Below, piece by piece: positions 1-13,164 of a stretch of DNA of 64,000 nucleotides. The stretch lies in assembly GCA_949317995.1 (NCBI GenBank), contig OX439043.1:63772822-63836821 (forward strand), given 5' to 3'. The translations under genes were made by a program, and so were the position numbers. The notes below the pieces were generated by a model. It saw only the letters and a list, made by a program, of their open reading frames with translations, did no database searches and was not told where the DNA came from. The stretch comes from Acholoe squamosa (Eukaryota > Annelida > Polychaeta > Phyllodocida > Polynoidae). Positions within the stretch are counted from its first letter, which is position 1. Every line of letters begins with the position of its first letter.

Positions 1-3000
1 CACTCCCTGTACCTCTCTGTACACTCCATGTACTTCCTTGTACACTCCCTGTATTCTCCCTGTACACTCCCTGTACACTCCTTGTATCTCCTTGACCAAT
101 CCCTGTACATCCCTGCAAACTCCCTGTACACTTCCTAAACACTCCCTGTATCTCCCTGTAAACTTTCTGTACCTCACTGTAATTCTCAGCACACTCACGA
201 TTCCTCGCTGTAGACTCCCTGTACACTCCCTGCCTCTTCCAGTATACTCCCTGTACCTTCCTTTACAGAGCTTTTGCAATCCTCCCTGTTACATGCCCTG
301 TACACTCCCTGTACTTCCCTGGTACACTCCCTGTTCACCTCCTGTACACTCCCAGTACCTCCCTGTGCACTTCCTGCACCTCCCTGTGCACTGCTTGTAC
401 CTCCCCGTACCTCTCAGCAGCACACTCACGATCCCTCCCTGTAGAATGCCTGTCTGTACAGTCTTAGTACATCACTGGTACACTTCCTGGAATACTCCCT
501 GTACACTCCCTGTACTTCCCTGGTACATTCCCTGTATGCTCCCTTTACCTCTCTGTACACTACCATATCTCTCTGTACCTCCCTGTACACTCCCTTTACC
601 TCTTTGTACACTACCATACCTCCCTGTGCCTCCCTGTTACACTCCCTGTACCTTTCTGTACACTCCCTGTATCCCTGTACACTCCCTAAACACTCCCTGT
701 ATGCTTCTTTTAACTTCCTCTACACTCCCTGTACCTCCCTGATACACTCCCTGCACCTACCTGTTCCTCCCTATACACTGCCTGTACCTCCCTGTACACT
801 CCCTGTACACTCCCCTCTCACTCCTGTACACTGTACAGGCAGTGAGGGGGAAATCCCTTTTTTCAAATAGTCAGGGCCAGTCTTTCAAAAAATGTTATTC
901 CTTGTACCTCCCAATACACTCCCTGTACCTCCATGTACACTCCCTATGCACTCCCTGCATGCTCCTTTTACCTCCCTGTACACTTCCTGTACCTCCCTGA
1001 TACACTGCCTGTACCTCCCTCTACAGTCCCTGTATGCTCCCTGTACCTCCCTATTACACTTCTTGTACCACCTTGTACACTCCCCTCCCTGTCCCACCCT
1101 CTACACTCCCAGTACCTCCCCAAAATCTCCCTGTATACGCCATGTACCTTCCTGTACACTCCCTGTTACACCCCATGTACACTCCCTGTACCTCCCTGTA
1201 CACTCCCTGTACCTCCCTGTACACTCCCTGTACCTCCCTGTACACTCCCCAAACCTCCCTATACACTCGCCGTAACTCCCTGTTACACTCTCTGTACATC
1301 CCCTATCCATTCCCTGTATGCTCACTGTACACTCCCTGTACCTCTTTGTACACTCCATGTACTTCCTTGTACACTCCCTGTATTCTCCCTGTACACTCCC
1401 TGTACACTCCTTGTATCTCCTTGACCACTCCCTGTACATCCCTGCAAACTCCCTGTACACTTCCTGTACCTCCCTTTACACTACCTGTACACTCCCTACA
1501 CCCTCCCTGTTACACACCTTTTACACTCCCTGTACCTCTGTACACTCCCTGTACACTCGCTAAACACTTGCTGTATCTCCCTGTAAACTTTCTGTACCTC
1601 CCTGTACCTCTCAGCACACTCACGATTCCTCCCTGTACACTCCCTGTACACTCCCTGCCTCTTCCAGTACATTCCTGTACATTCCCTGTACCTTCCTTTA
1701 CAGAGCTTTTGCAATCCTCCCTGTTACATGTCCTGTACACTGCCTGTTCTTCCCTGGTACACTCCTTGTTCACCTCCTGTACACTCCCAGTCCCTCCCTG
1801 CACACTCCCTGTACATGCCCTGTACACTCCCAGTCCCTCCTTGCACACTCCCTGTACATGCCCTGTACACTCCCAGTACATCACTGGTACACTGCCTGGA
1901 ATACTCCCTGGTACACTCCCTGTATGCTCCCTTTACCTCTCTGTACACTACCATACCTCCCTGTACCTCCCTGTACACTCCCTGTACCTCCCTGTACACT
2001 CCCTAAACACTCCCTGTATGCTTCTTTTAACTTCCTCTACACTCCTTGTACCTCCCTGGTACACTCCCTGTACCTACTTGTTTCTCCCTATACACTGCCT
2101 GTACCTCCCTGTGCACTGCCTCTACCTCCCTGTACCTCTCAGCACACTCACGATCCCTCCCTGTAGACTCCCTGTGCACTGCCTGTACCTCCCTGTACCT
2201 CTCAGCACACTCACGATCCCTCCCTGTAGACTCCCTGCCTCTTGCAGTACACTCCCTGTACATTCCCTGTACCTTCCTTTACAGAGCTTTTGCAATCCTC
2301 CCTGTTACATGCCCTGTACACTCCCTGTCCTTCCCTGGTACACTCCCTGTACACTCCCTGTACCTCTCAGTGCACTCCCTGTACCTCTCAGTGCATTCAC
2401 TGTACCTCCCTGTGCACTCTCTTCACCTCCCCGTATGCTCACGGTCCCTCCCTGTAGACTCCCGGTCTCTCCTGGTACACTCCCTCTACCTTCCTTTGAA
2501 CTGCCTGCACCTCCCTATATACTCCTGTTCCGTCCTGCCTGTACACTCCCGGTACCTGCCTTTGAACTTTCTGTACCTCTCTGTGCACTCCCTGCAATTC
2601 CCTATACACTCCCTGTACCTCCCTTGACACTCCCTGTGCCTCCCTGTACACTCCCTGTACCTCCGTGTACTACTTGTCCTGAACACTCCCTGTACCTCCC
2701 TGTTACACTCCCAGTCCCTCCCTGTACCTCCCTGTACACTCCCTGTATGCTCCCTGTACACTCCCTGTTCTTCCCTGGTACACCCCCTGTTCACCTCTTG
2801 TACATTCCCAGTACCCTCCCTGTGCACTTCCTGCACCTCCCTGTGCACCGCTTGTACCTCCCTGTACCTCTCAGCGGCACATTCACGATCCCTCCCTGTA
2901 GAATGCCTGTCTGTACACTCTTAGTACATCACTGGTACACTGCCTGGAATACTCCCTGTACACTCCCTGTACTTCCCTGGTACACTCCCTGTATGCTCCC

Positions 3001-4241
3001 TGTACCTCCCTGTACACTCCCTTTACCTCTCTGCACACTACCATACCCCCCTGTGCCTCCCTGTTACACTCCCTGTACACTCCCTGTACACTCCCTGTAC
3101 CTTCCTTTACAGAGCTTTTGCAATCCTCCCTGTTACATGTCCTGTACACTGCCTGTTCTTCCCTGGTACACTCCCTGTTCACCTCCTGTACACTCCCAGT
3201 ACCTCCCTGTGCACTTCCTGCACCTCCCTGTGCACTACTTGTACCTCCCCGTACCTCTCAGCAGCACACTCACGATCCCTCCCTTTAGAATGCCTGTCTG
3301 TACACTCTTAGTACATCACTGGTACACTTCCTGGAATACTCCCTGTACACTCCCTGTACTTCCCTGGTACATTCCCTGTATGCTCCCTTTGCCTCTCTGT
3401 ACACTACCATATCTCTCTGTACGTCCCTGTACACTCCCTTAACCTCTCTGTCCACTACCATACCTCCCTGTGCCTCCCTGGTACACTCCCTGTACCTATC
3501 TGTACACTCCCTGTATCCCTGTACACTACCTAAACACTCCCTGTATGCTTCTTTTAACTTCCTCTACACTCCCTGTACCTCCCTGATACACTCCCTGTAC
3601 CTACTTGTTCCTCCCTATACACTGCCTGTACCTCCCAATACACTCCCTGTACACTCCCAGTACATCACTGTACACTTCCTGGAATACACCCTGTACACTC
3701 CCTGTACTTCCCTGGTACACTCCCTGTACATGCCCTGTACACTCCCAGTCCCTCCCTGCACACTCCCTGTACATGCCCTGTACACTCCCAGTACATCACT
3801 GCTACACTGCCTGGAATACTCCCTGGTACACTCCCTGTATGCTCCCTTTACCTCTCTGTACACTACCATACCTCCCTGTACCTCCCTGTACACTCCCTGT
3901 ACCTCCCTGTACACTTCCTAAACACTCCCTGTATGCTTCTATTAACTTCCTCTACACTCCTTGTACCTCCCTGGTACACTCCCTGTACCTACTTGTTTCT
4001 CCCTATACACTGCCTGTACCTCCCTGTACACTGCCTGTACCTCTCAGCACACTCATGATCCCTCCCTGTAGACTCCCTGTGCACTGCCTGTACCTGCCTG
4101 TACCTCTCAGCATACTCACAATCCCTCCCTGTGTACTCCCTGTAGACTCCCTGCCTCTTCCAGTACACTCCCTGTACATTCCCTGTACCTTCCTTTACAG
4201 AACTTTTGCAATCCTCCCTGTTACATGCCCTGTACACTCCC
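1..4241. repeat. Minisatellite array, block A (TGTACACTCCC orientation)
   Basis: The block is almost wholly built from about 10-11 bp words, chiefly TGTACACTCCC and TGTACCTCCC, alternating as roughly 21-bp units with many variants (TGTATGCTCCC, TGTGCACTCCC, GGTACACTCCC). A longer module with the word GAGCTTTTGCAATCCTCC recurs near 279, 1706, 2286, 3115 and, with one change, 4200, so blocks of several hundred bases were amplified together. About 60 bases near 836-900 are not repeat-like. Long open frames across the block follow from the lack of stop codons in the unit and are not taken as genes. Confidence 0.95.
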
Positions 4242-5090
4242 TGAGGAATGTATACAGCGAGGTAGAGGGAGTATACAGGAAGCATATTGGGAGGTACAAG
4301 GAGTGTACAAGGAGTGTAAGGGGAGTGTAAACGGAGCATACAGGGAGCATGCAGGAAGGTACAGAGAGTGGACAAATAGTGTAAAGGGAGCATACAGAAT
4401 GCATACAGCGAGGTACAGGGAGTGTACAGGGAGATACAGGGAGTGTACAAGGAGTGTAAAGAGAGAAAACAGGGAGCATACAGCAAGTTACAGGGAGTGT
4501 ACAGGTAGCATATTGGGAGTGTAAAGGGAGCATACAGGGAGCATACAGCAAGGTACATGGACTGTACAGGGAGCATATTGGGAGTATACGGGGAGCATAT
4601 TAGGAGGTACAGGCAGCATACAGTGAGTTATAGGGAGGATACAGAGTGCATAAAGCGAGCATAAGGCAAGGTATAGGGAGTGTGAAGGGAGCATACAGGG
4701 AGCACAAGTTGAGGTATAGGGAGAATACAGGAAGAAAAACTGAGGTATAGGGAGTGTACAAGGAGCATACAGGGAGGTAAAGGGAGTGTACAAAGAGTGT
4801 AAAGGCAGTATACAGAATGTATACAGCGAGGTACAGGGAGTATACAGGGAGCATATTGGGAGGTACGAGTGTACAAGGAGTGTAAGGGGAGTGTAAAGGG
4901 AGCATACAGGGAGCATGCAGGAAGGTACAGAGAGTGTACAAATAGTGTAAAGGGAGCATACAGAATGCATACAGCGAGGTACAGGGAGGTACAGGGAGGA
5001 TACAGAGTGCATATAGCTAGCATAAGGCGAAGTATAGCGAGTGTGAAGGGAGCATACACTGAGCATAAGGCGAGGTATAAGGATCATACA

Positions 5091-5153
5091 GGGTAGGGAA
5101 GCCGACGTGGGCCACCATGTTGACATGCCTCTGTCCCTTAGTGATTCTGCACA
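5091..5153. repeat. Non-minisatellite module inside block B, copy 1
   Basis: A 63-base stretch containing GGGCCACCATGTTGACATGC interrupts the simple repeat. It recurs nearly unchanged 1217 bases downstream at 6308-6370, which shows that block B grew by copying segments longer than 1 kb. No coding role is apparent. Confidence 0.8.
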
Positions 5154-6307
5154 AAGCGAGGTACAGGGAGCATACAGGGAGCATACAGCGAGGTACAGGG
5201 AGTGTACAGGGAGGAATAGGGAGGTACCGGGAGTATACAAGGAGCATACAGGGAGGTACAGGGAGGTACAGGGAAGTACAGGGAGATACAGGGAGTGTAC
5301 AAGGAGAGTAAACGGAGTGTAAAGGGAGAATACAGGGAATATACAGCGAGGTACAGGGAGTGTATGGGGAGTGTAAAGCGAGCATACAGAAAGAATACAA
5401 TGAGGTACAGGGAGTAAACAGGGAGCATATTAGGAGGTACAGGCAGCATACAGTGAGTTATAGGGAGGATACAGAGTGCATAAAGCGAGCATAAGGCAAG
5501 GTATAGGGAGTGTGAAGGGAGCATACATGGAGCACAAGTTGAGGTATAGGGAGAATACAGGAAGGAATACTGAGGTATAGGGGAGCATACAGGGAGGTAC
5601 AGGGAGTGTACAAAGAGTGTAAAGGCAGTATACAGAATGTATACAGCGAGGTACAGGGAGTATACAGGGAGCATATTGGGAGGTACAACGAGTGTACAAC
5701 GTGTGTAAGGGGAGTGTAAAGGGAGCATACAGGGAGCATGCAGGAAGGTACAGAGAGTGTACAAATAGTGTAAAGGGAGCATACAGAATGCATACAGTGA
5801 GGTACAGGGAGGTACAGGGAGGATACAGAGTGCATACAGCGAGCATAAGGCGAAGTATAGGGAGTGTGAAGGGAGCATACAGGGAGAAAGGTTGAGGTTA
5901 AGGGGGAATACAGGAAGGAATAGGGAGGTACAGGGAGTGTACAAGGAGCATACAGGGAGGTAAAATGAGTGTACAAAGAGTGTAAAGGCAGTACACAGAA
6001 TGTATACAGCGAGGTAGAGGGAGTATACAGGGAGCATATTGGGAGGTACAAGGAGTGTACAAGGAGTGTAAGGGGAGTGTAAAGGGAGCATACAGAGAGG
6101 TAAAAGGAGTGTACAAAGAGTGTAAAGGGAGCATACAGAAAGCATACCGTGAGGTACAGGGAATGTACAGGGAGCATATGGGAGGTACAAGCAGCACACA
6201 GGGAGGTACAGGGAGGATACAGAGTGCATATAGCTAGCATAAGGTGAAGTATAGCGAGTGTGAAGGGAGCATACACTGAGCATAAGGCGAGGTATAAGGA
6301 TCATACA

Positions 6308-6370
6308 GGGTAGGGAAGCCGACATGGGCCACCATGTTGACATGCCTCTGTCCCATAGTGATTCTGCACA
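6308..6370. repeat. Non-minisatellite module inside block B, copy 2
   Basis: Second copy of the 63-base module at 5091-5153. The differences I see include ACGTGGG to ACATGGG and CCCTTAG to CCCATAG. The flanking minisatellite words also match, so the duplicated segment extends beyond the module. Confidence 0.8.
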
Positions 6371-8192
6371 TAGCGAGGTACAGGGAGCATACAGGGAGCA
6401 TATTGGGAGGTACAACGAGTGTACAAGGAGTGTAAGGGGAGTGTAAAGGGAGCATACAGGGAGCATGCAGGAAGGTACAGGGAAGTACAGGGAGATACAG
6501 GGAGTGTACAAGGAGAGTAAAGGGAGTGTAAAGGGAGAATACAGGGAATATACAGCGAGGTACAGGGAGTGTATGGGGAGTGTAAAAGGAGCATACAGAA
6601 AGAATACAATGAGGTACAGGGAGTATACAGGGAGCATATTAGGAGGTACAGGCAGCATACAGTGAGGTATAGGGAGGATACAGAGTGCATATAGCGAGCA
6701 TAAGGCAAGGTATAGGGAGTTTGAAGGGAGCATACAGGGAGCACAAGTTGAGGTATAGGGAGAATACAGGAAGGAATACTGAGGTATAGGGGGTGTACAA
6801 GGAGCATACAGGGAGGTACAGGGAGTGTACAAAGAGTGTAAAGGCAGTATACAGAATGTATACAGCGAGGTACAGGGAGTATACAGGGAGCATGTTGGAA
6901 GGTACGAGTATACAAGGAGTGTAAGGGGAGTGTAAAGGGAGCATACAGGGAGCATCCAGGAAGGTACAGAGAGTGTACAAATAGTGTAAAGGGAGCATAC
7001 AGAATGCATACAGCGAGGTACAGGGAGTGTACAGGGAGATACAGGGAGTGTACAAGGAGTGTACAAGGAGTGTAAAGAGAGAAAACAGGGAGCATACAGC
7101 GAGGTACAGGGAGTGTACAGGGAGCATATTGGGAGTGTAAAGGGAGCATACAGGGAGCATACAGCAAGGTACCGGGACTGTACAGGGAGCATATTGGGAG
7201 TATACAGGGAGCATATTAGGAGGTACAGGCAGCATACAGTGAGGTATAGGGAGGATACAGAGTGCATAAAGCGAGCATAAGGCAAGGTATAGGGAATGTG
7301 AAGGGAGCATACAGGGAGCACAAGTTGAGGTATAGGGAGAATACAGGAAGGAATACTGAGGTGTAGGGGGTGTACAAGGAGCATACAGGGAGGTAAAGGG
7401 AGTATACAAAGAGTGTAAAGGCAGTATACAGAATGTATACAGCGAGGTACAGGGAGTATACAGGGAGCATATTGGAAGGTACAATGAGTGTACAAGGAGT
7501 GTAAGGGGAGTGTAAAGGGAGCATACCGGAAGCATCCAGGAAGGTACAGAGAGTGTACAAATAGTGTAAAGGATGCATACAGCGAGGTGCAGCGAGTGTA
7601 CAGGGAGATACAGGGAGTGTACAAGGAGTGTACAAGGAATGTAAAGAGAGAAAACAGGGAGCATACAGCGAGGTACAGGGAGTGTACAGGGAGCATATCG
7701 GGAGTGTAAAGGGAGCATACAGGGAGCATACAGCAAGGTACAGGGACTGTACAGGGAGCATATTGGGAGTATACAGGGAGCATATTAGGAGGTACAGGCA
7801 GCATACAGTGAGTTATAGGGAGGATACAGAGTGCATAAAGCGAGCATAAGGCAAGGTATAGGGAGTGTGAAGGGAGCATACAGGGAGCACAAGTTGAGGT
7901 ATAGGGAGAATACAGGAAGAAATACTGAGGTACAGAATGTATACAGCGAGGTACAGGGAGTATACAGGGAGCATATTGGGAGGTACAAGGAGTGTACAAC
8001 TGTACAAGGAGTGTAAGGGGAGTGTAAAGGGAGCATAAAGGGAGCATACAGCAAGGTAGAGGGAGTGTACAGGGAGCATTTTGGGAGTGTAAAGGGAGCA
8101 TACAGGGAGCATGCAAGAAGGTACAGAGAGTGTACAAAGAGTATAAAGGGAGCACACAGAATGCATACAGCGAGGTACAGGGAGATACAGGG

Positions 8193-9450
8193 GGACACTG
8201 TGTGACATACATGTGACATACAGGAACACACTGTGACGTACATGTGACCTAAAGGAACACACTGTGATGTACATGTGATGTACAGGAACACACTGTGACG
8301 TACATGTGACGTACAGGAACACACTGTGACGTACATGTGACGTACAGGAACACACTGTGACGTACATGTGACGTACAGGAACACACTGTGACGTACATGT
8401 GACATACAGGAACACACTGTGACGTCCATGTGACATACAGGAACACACTGTGACGTACATATGACATACAGGAACACACTGTGATGTACATGTGACGTAC
8501 AGGAACACACTGTGACATACATGTGACGTACAGGAACACACTGTGACGTACATGTGACGTACAGGAACACACTGTGACGTACATGTGACGTACAGGAACA
8601 CACTGTGACATACATGTGACATAAAGGAACACACTGTGACCTACATGTGACATACAGGAACACACTGTGACGTACATGTGACGTACAGGAACACACTGTG
8701 ACGTACATGTGACATACAGGAACACACTGTGACGTACATGTGACGTACAGGAACACACTGTGACGTACATGTGACGTACAGGAACACACTGTGACGTACA
8801 TGTGACGTACAGGAACACACTGTGACGTACATGTGACATATAGGAACACACTGTGACATACATGTGACGTACAGGAACACACTGTGACATACATGTGACG
8901 TACAGGAACACACTGTGACGTACATGTGACATACAGGAACACACTGTGATGTACATGTGACCTAAAGGAACACACTGTGACGTACATGTGACGTACAGGA
9001 ACACACTGTGACGTACATGTGACATACAGGAACACACTGTGATGTACATGTGACCTAAAGGAACACACTGTGACATACATGTGACGTACAGGAACACACT
9101 GTGACGTACATGTGACCTAAAGGAACACACTGTGACGTGCATGTGACGTACAGGAACACACTGTGATGTACATGTGACATACAGGAACACACTGTGATGT
9201 ACATGTGACGTACAGGAACACACTGTGACGTAAATGTGACATACAGGAACACACTGTGATATACATGTGACCTAAAGGAACACACTGTGACGTGCATGTG
9301 ACGTACAGGAACACACTGTGACGTACATGTGACATACAGGAACACACTGTGATGTACATGTGACCTAAAGGAACACACTGTGACGTGCATGTGACGTACA
9401 GGAAGACACTGTGACATACATGTGATGTACAGGAACACACTGTGACGTAC
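8193..9450. repeat. 31-bp minisatellite, about 40 copies
   Basis: The unit is 31 bases and reads GTGACGTACATGTGACGTAC followed by AGGAACACACT. Variants replace the second GTAC with ATAC or with CTAAAG, and the first GACGTAC with GATGTAC or GACGTGC. The combination CCTAAAGG followed by GTGACGTGC starts at 9116, 9271 and 9364, spacings of exactly 5 and 3 units, so there is higher-order copying near the right end. Units adjoin directly without unique spacers, so this is not a CRISPR array. Confidence 0.95.
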
Positions 9451-9474
9451 ATACATATGTCCACATTCAAATTC

Positions 9475-9585
9475 CGGCCATATGTCAGGGGGCCTAAAAG
9501 CTAGGAGGCCATTTGACCTGGGGGCCAAGAGACTGGGGGCTAAATGTCCGGGGGCCTATTTGAAAGGGGCCCTGAACCCTAGAAC
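9475..9585. repeat. Short degenerate GGGGGCC-type tandem repeat
   Basis: About five imperfect units of roughly 20 bases, each with a GGGGGCC or GGGGGCT word followed by an A/T-richer stretch. It lies between the 31-bp minisatellite and unremarkable sequence. Confidence 0.6.
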
Positions 9586-9656
9586 CGAATTTGTATTTGG
9601 TGTTTTTATTCATGGCTGGTGGAGTTTTAAAATCTCCATGTGGTAATATATTATGT

Positions 9657-9659
<3 letters not shown>

Positions 9660-9726
<67 letters not shown>
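9660..9726. repeat. (TA)n microsatellite
   Basis: About 67 bases of uninterrupted TA dinucleotides, followed by GCATAG. Confidence 0.98.
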
Positions 9727-9729
<3 letters not shown>

Positions 9730-10003
9730 TAGTTTTGCAAAATGTGGCTATAACCATTTATAGTTCTGTCTATGTTTGTGGGACACAGTACCCACCTTCC
9801 TTGGAAGTTGTACAGGGTATTGTATGTAAGCAGCTTCCATAGCCCTTGAGCTTGAGGCTGGGTATAGTCTTAGTACATGTTTATATATGTCTTATCTGTA
9901 TATATATGGTTTAAAAAGTAGTGCTTAAGGCATATGTGGTTTTGTTTACCTCATTTATAGACTTACTCTCTGAGTTAACTATACTGTCTGAGTCTTATGT
10001 GCA

Positions 10004-10988
10004 CTAATCACGGTTTATTAAGGCAGTTATAATGTTAGTTTCATCAGATTGCTCCTCCTCTTCCTCTAGGAGGGGTCTATTGTAGAACCTTGCAAATGTG
10101 CTGGTTCTTGCCCATCCTGCCAATGCAAGGAAATTATTGGTAGGTGCATTCAGTCTGTCAGCCGTGCTGGTGGCTGTGTGTCTTATGCTGTATGTCCCAA
10201 AGTGCTCCTGTATGCTATCTCCTTTAGTGTCCGTTTTATGTACCTGGAGAGGGTTACTGAGCTGGCTGGAGTGCAAGGGTTTTTTATTGTTCCAAACAGT
10301 TTTGGGTCTGCACTCTTGGTGTCTTCCCTCTCCAGGTAGGCTAGCAGGTGTGAGTATATGCAGGTATGTTCCTCTTGCTGTTTGTCAAACCTGAGGAGTA
10401 GGTTTTTTTTTTCTTGGGGTCATAAATACTTTAGTATTTTATCCTTATAGTCTCATCTGATATCCTCATGTTTTTCTCTGAGCAATGCATATGTTCCCTG
10501 TATCCTCTGGCCTGTAGCCAGCATGAATAGCAGGAGTGTCATTCTGGTAAGTTTATCCAGATCCAGAGCAGCCTGCTATGCTGTGTAGTACCGGTACAGG
10601 GTCCCATATGTAGGCATATGGTTCAGGACTGTGGGAGGTTTAGTGTTTTTGCTCCCCTTACTAGTTTCTGGATTAGGGGGTGTTCCCCTATGGGCCTGCC
10701 TTCTATGTGTATGAAGTAGCATAGGAAGGATTTCTGTGTCGTTATGGAGGAGTGTCCTACCCCACTTTTGGATATTTCATTGAGGTAGTCGACATATCGG
10801 TTTATTGTTGGGTGTGTGACACTGATGTTATTGTCTTTGGTATATTCTAGCCATTTTCTGGCTACTGTTGCGTAGCAACACCTCATTGATGCTGACCATG
10901 AGGCCACGAGCAGCTCCCATGAGCTGCTTGATATCCCTATGTGGTCGCACCGAATCATCTCTAGTGGGTGCTTTTGAGCGGGATGCAT
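10004..10988 (-). pseudogene. DIRS-type tyrosine recombinase, frameshifted
   Basis: Read leftwards, 10988-10623 encodes a SAM-like core-binding segment (MRCCYATVARKWLEYTKDNN, then INRYVDYLNEI). After a broken stretch (10622-10277), 10276-10004 encodes the catalytic end: IRHTATSTA, then LALAGWARTSTFARFYNRPL with the presumed nucleophilic tyrosine, and a C-terminus rich in glutamate. The usual HxxR box appears as YxxR. In DIRS elements this enzyme integrates a circular cDNA. At least two frame changes or stops separate the halves, so it is non-functional as it stands. Confidence 0.75.
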
Positions 10989-11000
10989 AGCAGTCTCATC

Positions 11001-12681
11001 TTATTGGCTGTGGGGAATGTTTTGGTTGGGTCCCCTGGCCACTTCAGTGTTGTTGTTGACTCTCAGGGTCCACCTGTCTTTGAAGGTGGGCAGTCTTTTT
11101 AGGTCTGGGTACCAGGGTTGTGTCGGCCAGTCTGGTGCTATTAGTATCCCCATGGGCTGTTCTTCCCTCAGGTTCCTTAGCATTCTGCCAATGATACCAA
11201 AAGGAGGAAAGATTAGCATTGACATGTGTTTCCATTTTATGAAACCTCTAAGGGGAATGAAAGTAGTAGCCTTATAAACTTTTCACATATTGCATTTGTT
11301 GGAGAAGCAAATAGGTCTATTTCTGGTTTAGGGAATCTTCTGAATATTTTGTTTTAGGTATATCTTGTCAGAGTCCATTCCCCTGCTGTGGAGAATGCTC
11401 TGGATGCCCTGTCCGCCTCTACATTTTCTTCAGAAGGTATGTAGCTTGTTTGGAATGTTATGTCTAATTCCCATGTTAGTCTGAGTACACATTCAGTCAC
11501 CTTGTTGCAAGGTTTTGATTGTGTGGAGCCTCCCTTTCTGAGGCAGCTGATTGCAGTGGTGCTGTCTATGTACATGTGTCCATGTTTGCTTTTTCAAGTG
11601 TTTCTTGAAGTGTGTGAGGGCTCTTTGTATGGCTAGCATTTCTTTAATGTTGATGTGTAGTGGTTCAATATCTGCACACCATTCCTCCCCATATTCAGCT
11701 TCTACTTCTGGGATGTATCCCCCCCATCCCGTGTCTGAGGTTGTTTTTCAATGTATACCCTGTTTGCCCTTGGCAGTAGTTCTATCATTTCTCTTAGAGT
11801 AGGTTTTATGAAACCTCTAAGGGGAATGAAGTGGTCATAGTTGCCCTGCATTCTTTGGAAGGCTTCTGTCTTAGCAATCATGAGCTTTTTAGTTAGAACC
11901 TTGGCTTTATCATTGCCTGGTTCTGTCGCTGCAAGTGCCCCCAGGACCTATGAGAATTTTCTTGTTGTGCATATTTGCACATTAAGAATTTCCTCCAGCT
12001 TCTGGGTGATTGTGTTTTGTTTCTTTTTAGGTATGGTAAGTGTCATGGTAGGTGAGTGCAGTGAGAAACCCAGATACTCTATTGTCTGTCTGGGTGTTAG
12101 AACAGACTTGTCGAAATTTATCATGAACCCTGCTTTTTGGAGGACCTCTAATGTGTGTGTTGTGGCCAGCTTGGCTTTTCCTGGTGTGGCTGAGTAGATG
12201 AGGGTGTCATCTATGTAGAATACCAGGTTTACCCTGTGTGTGGTTCTTAGGTGGGCTATGTGGGCTTTCAATATTTTTGTAAATATTCCTGGCCCTGGGG
12301 AGTAGCCATTGGGTAAGCAGGTGAACCTGTATCTAGACCCATGATGCATGAGTTGCAGGGGGTCCCTGTCTCTATGCTTTACCGGTAGTGAGAAGTAAGC
12401 TTGTGTGATGTCAAAGGTTGTGAGTTAGCTATCTTTAGGTACTGTGTTCATGACTACTGAGAGGTGGTCCACTTTGAAGTGTTTGTTAAAGTGTGTTCAT
12501 TGAGGTTAGACAGGTTTAGTATCGGTCTGAATGTTCCATTAGACTTTTCTTTTAGGAACATGCATGATACAAAGGCCCTGGGTGATGGGTAGGCCTGCTC
12601 AATGACTCCCTGTAAAAGTAGTTTGTTGAGTTGTTCACTCATAATTCTTTTGGACATAAATCTTTTACTGGGTCTAGGCAT
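11001..12681 (-). pseudogene. DIRS-type reverse transcriptase-RNase H, broken
   Basis: From right to left: 12681-12454 gives the RT N-terminal part (SNGTFRPILNLSNLN); 12349-11948 gives the palm with YRFTCLPNGYSPGPGIFTKI and the active-site box FYIDD; 11575-11354 gives RNase H (YIDSTTAISCLRKGG, then YIPSEENVEADRASRAF); 11225-11001 gives the segment typical of the DIRS RT-RH C-terminus (LIAPDWPTQPWYPDLKRLP). The pieces lie in different frames with stops between them. Role: copying element RNA to DNA. The order RT, RH, then recombinase fits the DIRS group. Confidence 0.8.
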
Positions 12682-13164
12682 CTAGAGTCAGGTTGTCTGT
12701 TTTGAATTGGCAGGGAATGCCTTTGACCATGTCCAGTACCCATCCATCTGATGTGTATTGGATCCATGTGTGTGCCTTCCTTCCCAGTCCTCCCGGCAGG
12801 AAGTTCGTGTTTGAGGAAGGTGATACACTTACTTTTAGCATTTGTTGTTGTTGCTGCCTCAGTTGTGCTGGCGTTTGTCAATCTTTTGTTTGTTGTTTTG
12901 GTGATTGTTGTGTTGTTGACTATTGTTGTACTTCTTCCTGTCATGCACCTTTTTTGGGTGTTGCTCCTGCCCTGGGCAGTGTTGTTGTGGCATCACATCT
13001 CAGGTATTGCAATCCCTGCTTGTTGTTGTCTTTTGCCAGGTGTGAGGTTGGTCCCACCACTGTGGTTTTCAGTAGGGATCTCATGTTGTTCAGACTCCAG
13101 GAGGTCTTAGCTATGAGGCTCAGAGAGTCTGAGATCTTGACCACCATGTCCTTGGGAGTCTGTG

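Larger units (their letters stand above)
4242..8192. repeat. Minisatellite array, block B (inverted relative to block A)
   Basis: The same family continues on the opposite strand as GGGAGTGTACA, GGGAGGTACA and GGGAGCATACA words. The switch is abrupt, between CCTGTACACTCCCTGA and the following GTATACAGCGAGG type words. Block B is richer in the GCATAC variant than block A, so the blocks are not a perfect mirror. Modules of several hundred bases recur inside it, for example the stretch containing GGAGGATACAGAGTGCATA. The long minus-strand open frames here are repeat artefacts. Confidence 0.95.

Noticed and set aside
1034..3442. An 802-codon open frame in satellite block A
   Set aside because: It is a direct translation of the TGTACACTCCC/TGTACCTCCC words. 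All frames are unusually open because the unit lacks stop codons; no start context, domain or codon signal is seen.
5138..8212. A 1024-codon minus-strand frame rich in Cys, Tyr, Pro and Leu in block B
   Set aside because: It is a repeat artefact of the inverted satellite; it resembles a keratin-like protein only in composition.
8193..9450. CRISPR-like array
   Set aside because: Units follow one another directly with no unique spacers, and the genome is eukaryotic.
7785..9528. Overlapping minus-strand frames with HSVFLYVTCTSQCVP repeats
   Set aside because: Translation of the 31-bp minisatellite; 31 is not a multiple of 3, so several frames show the same periodic peptide.
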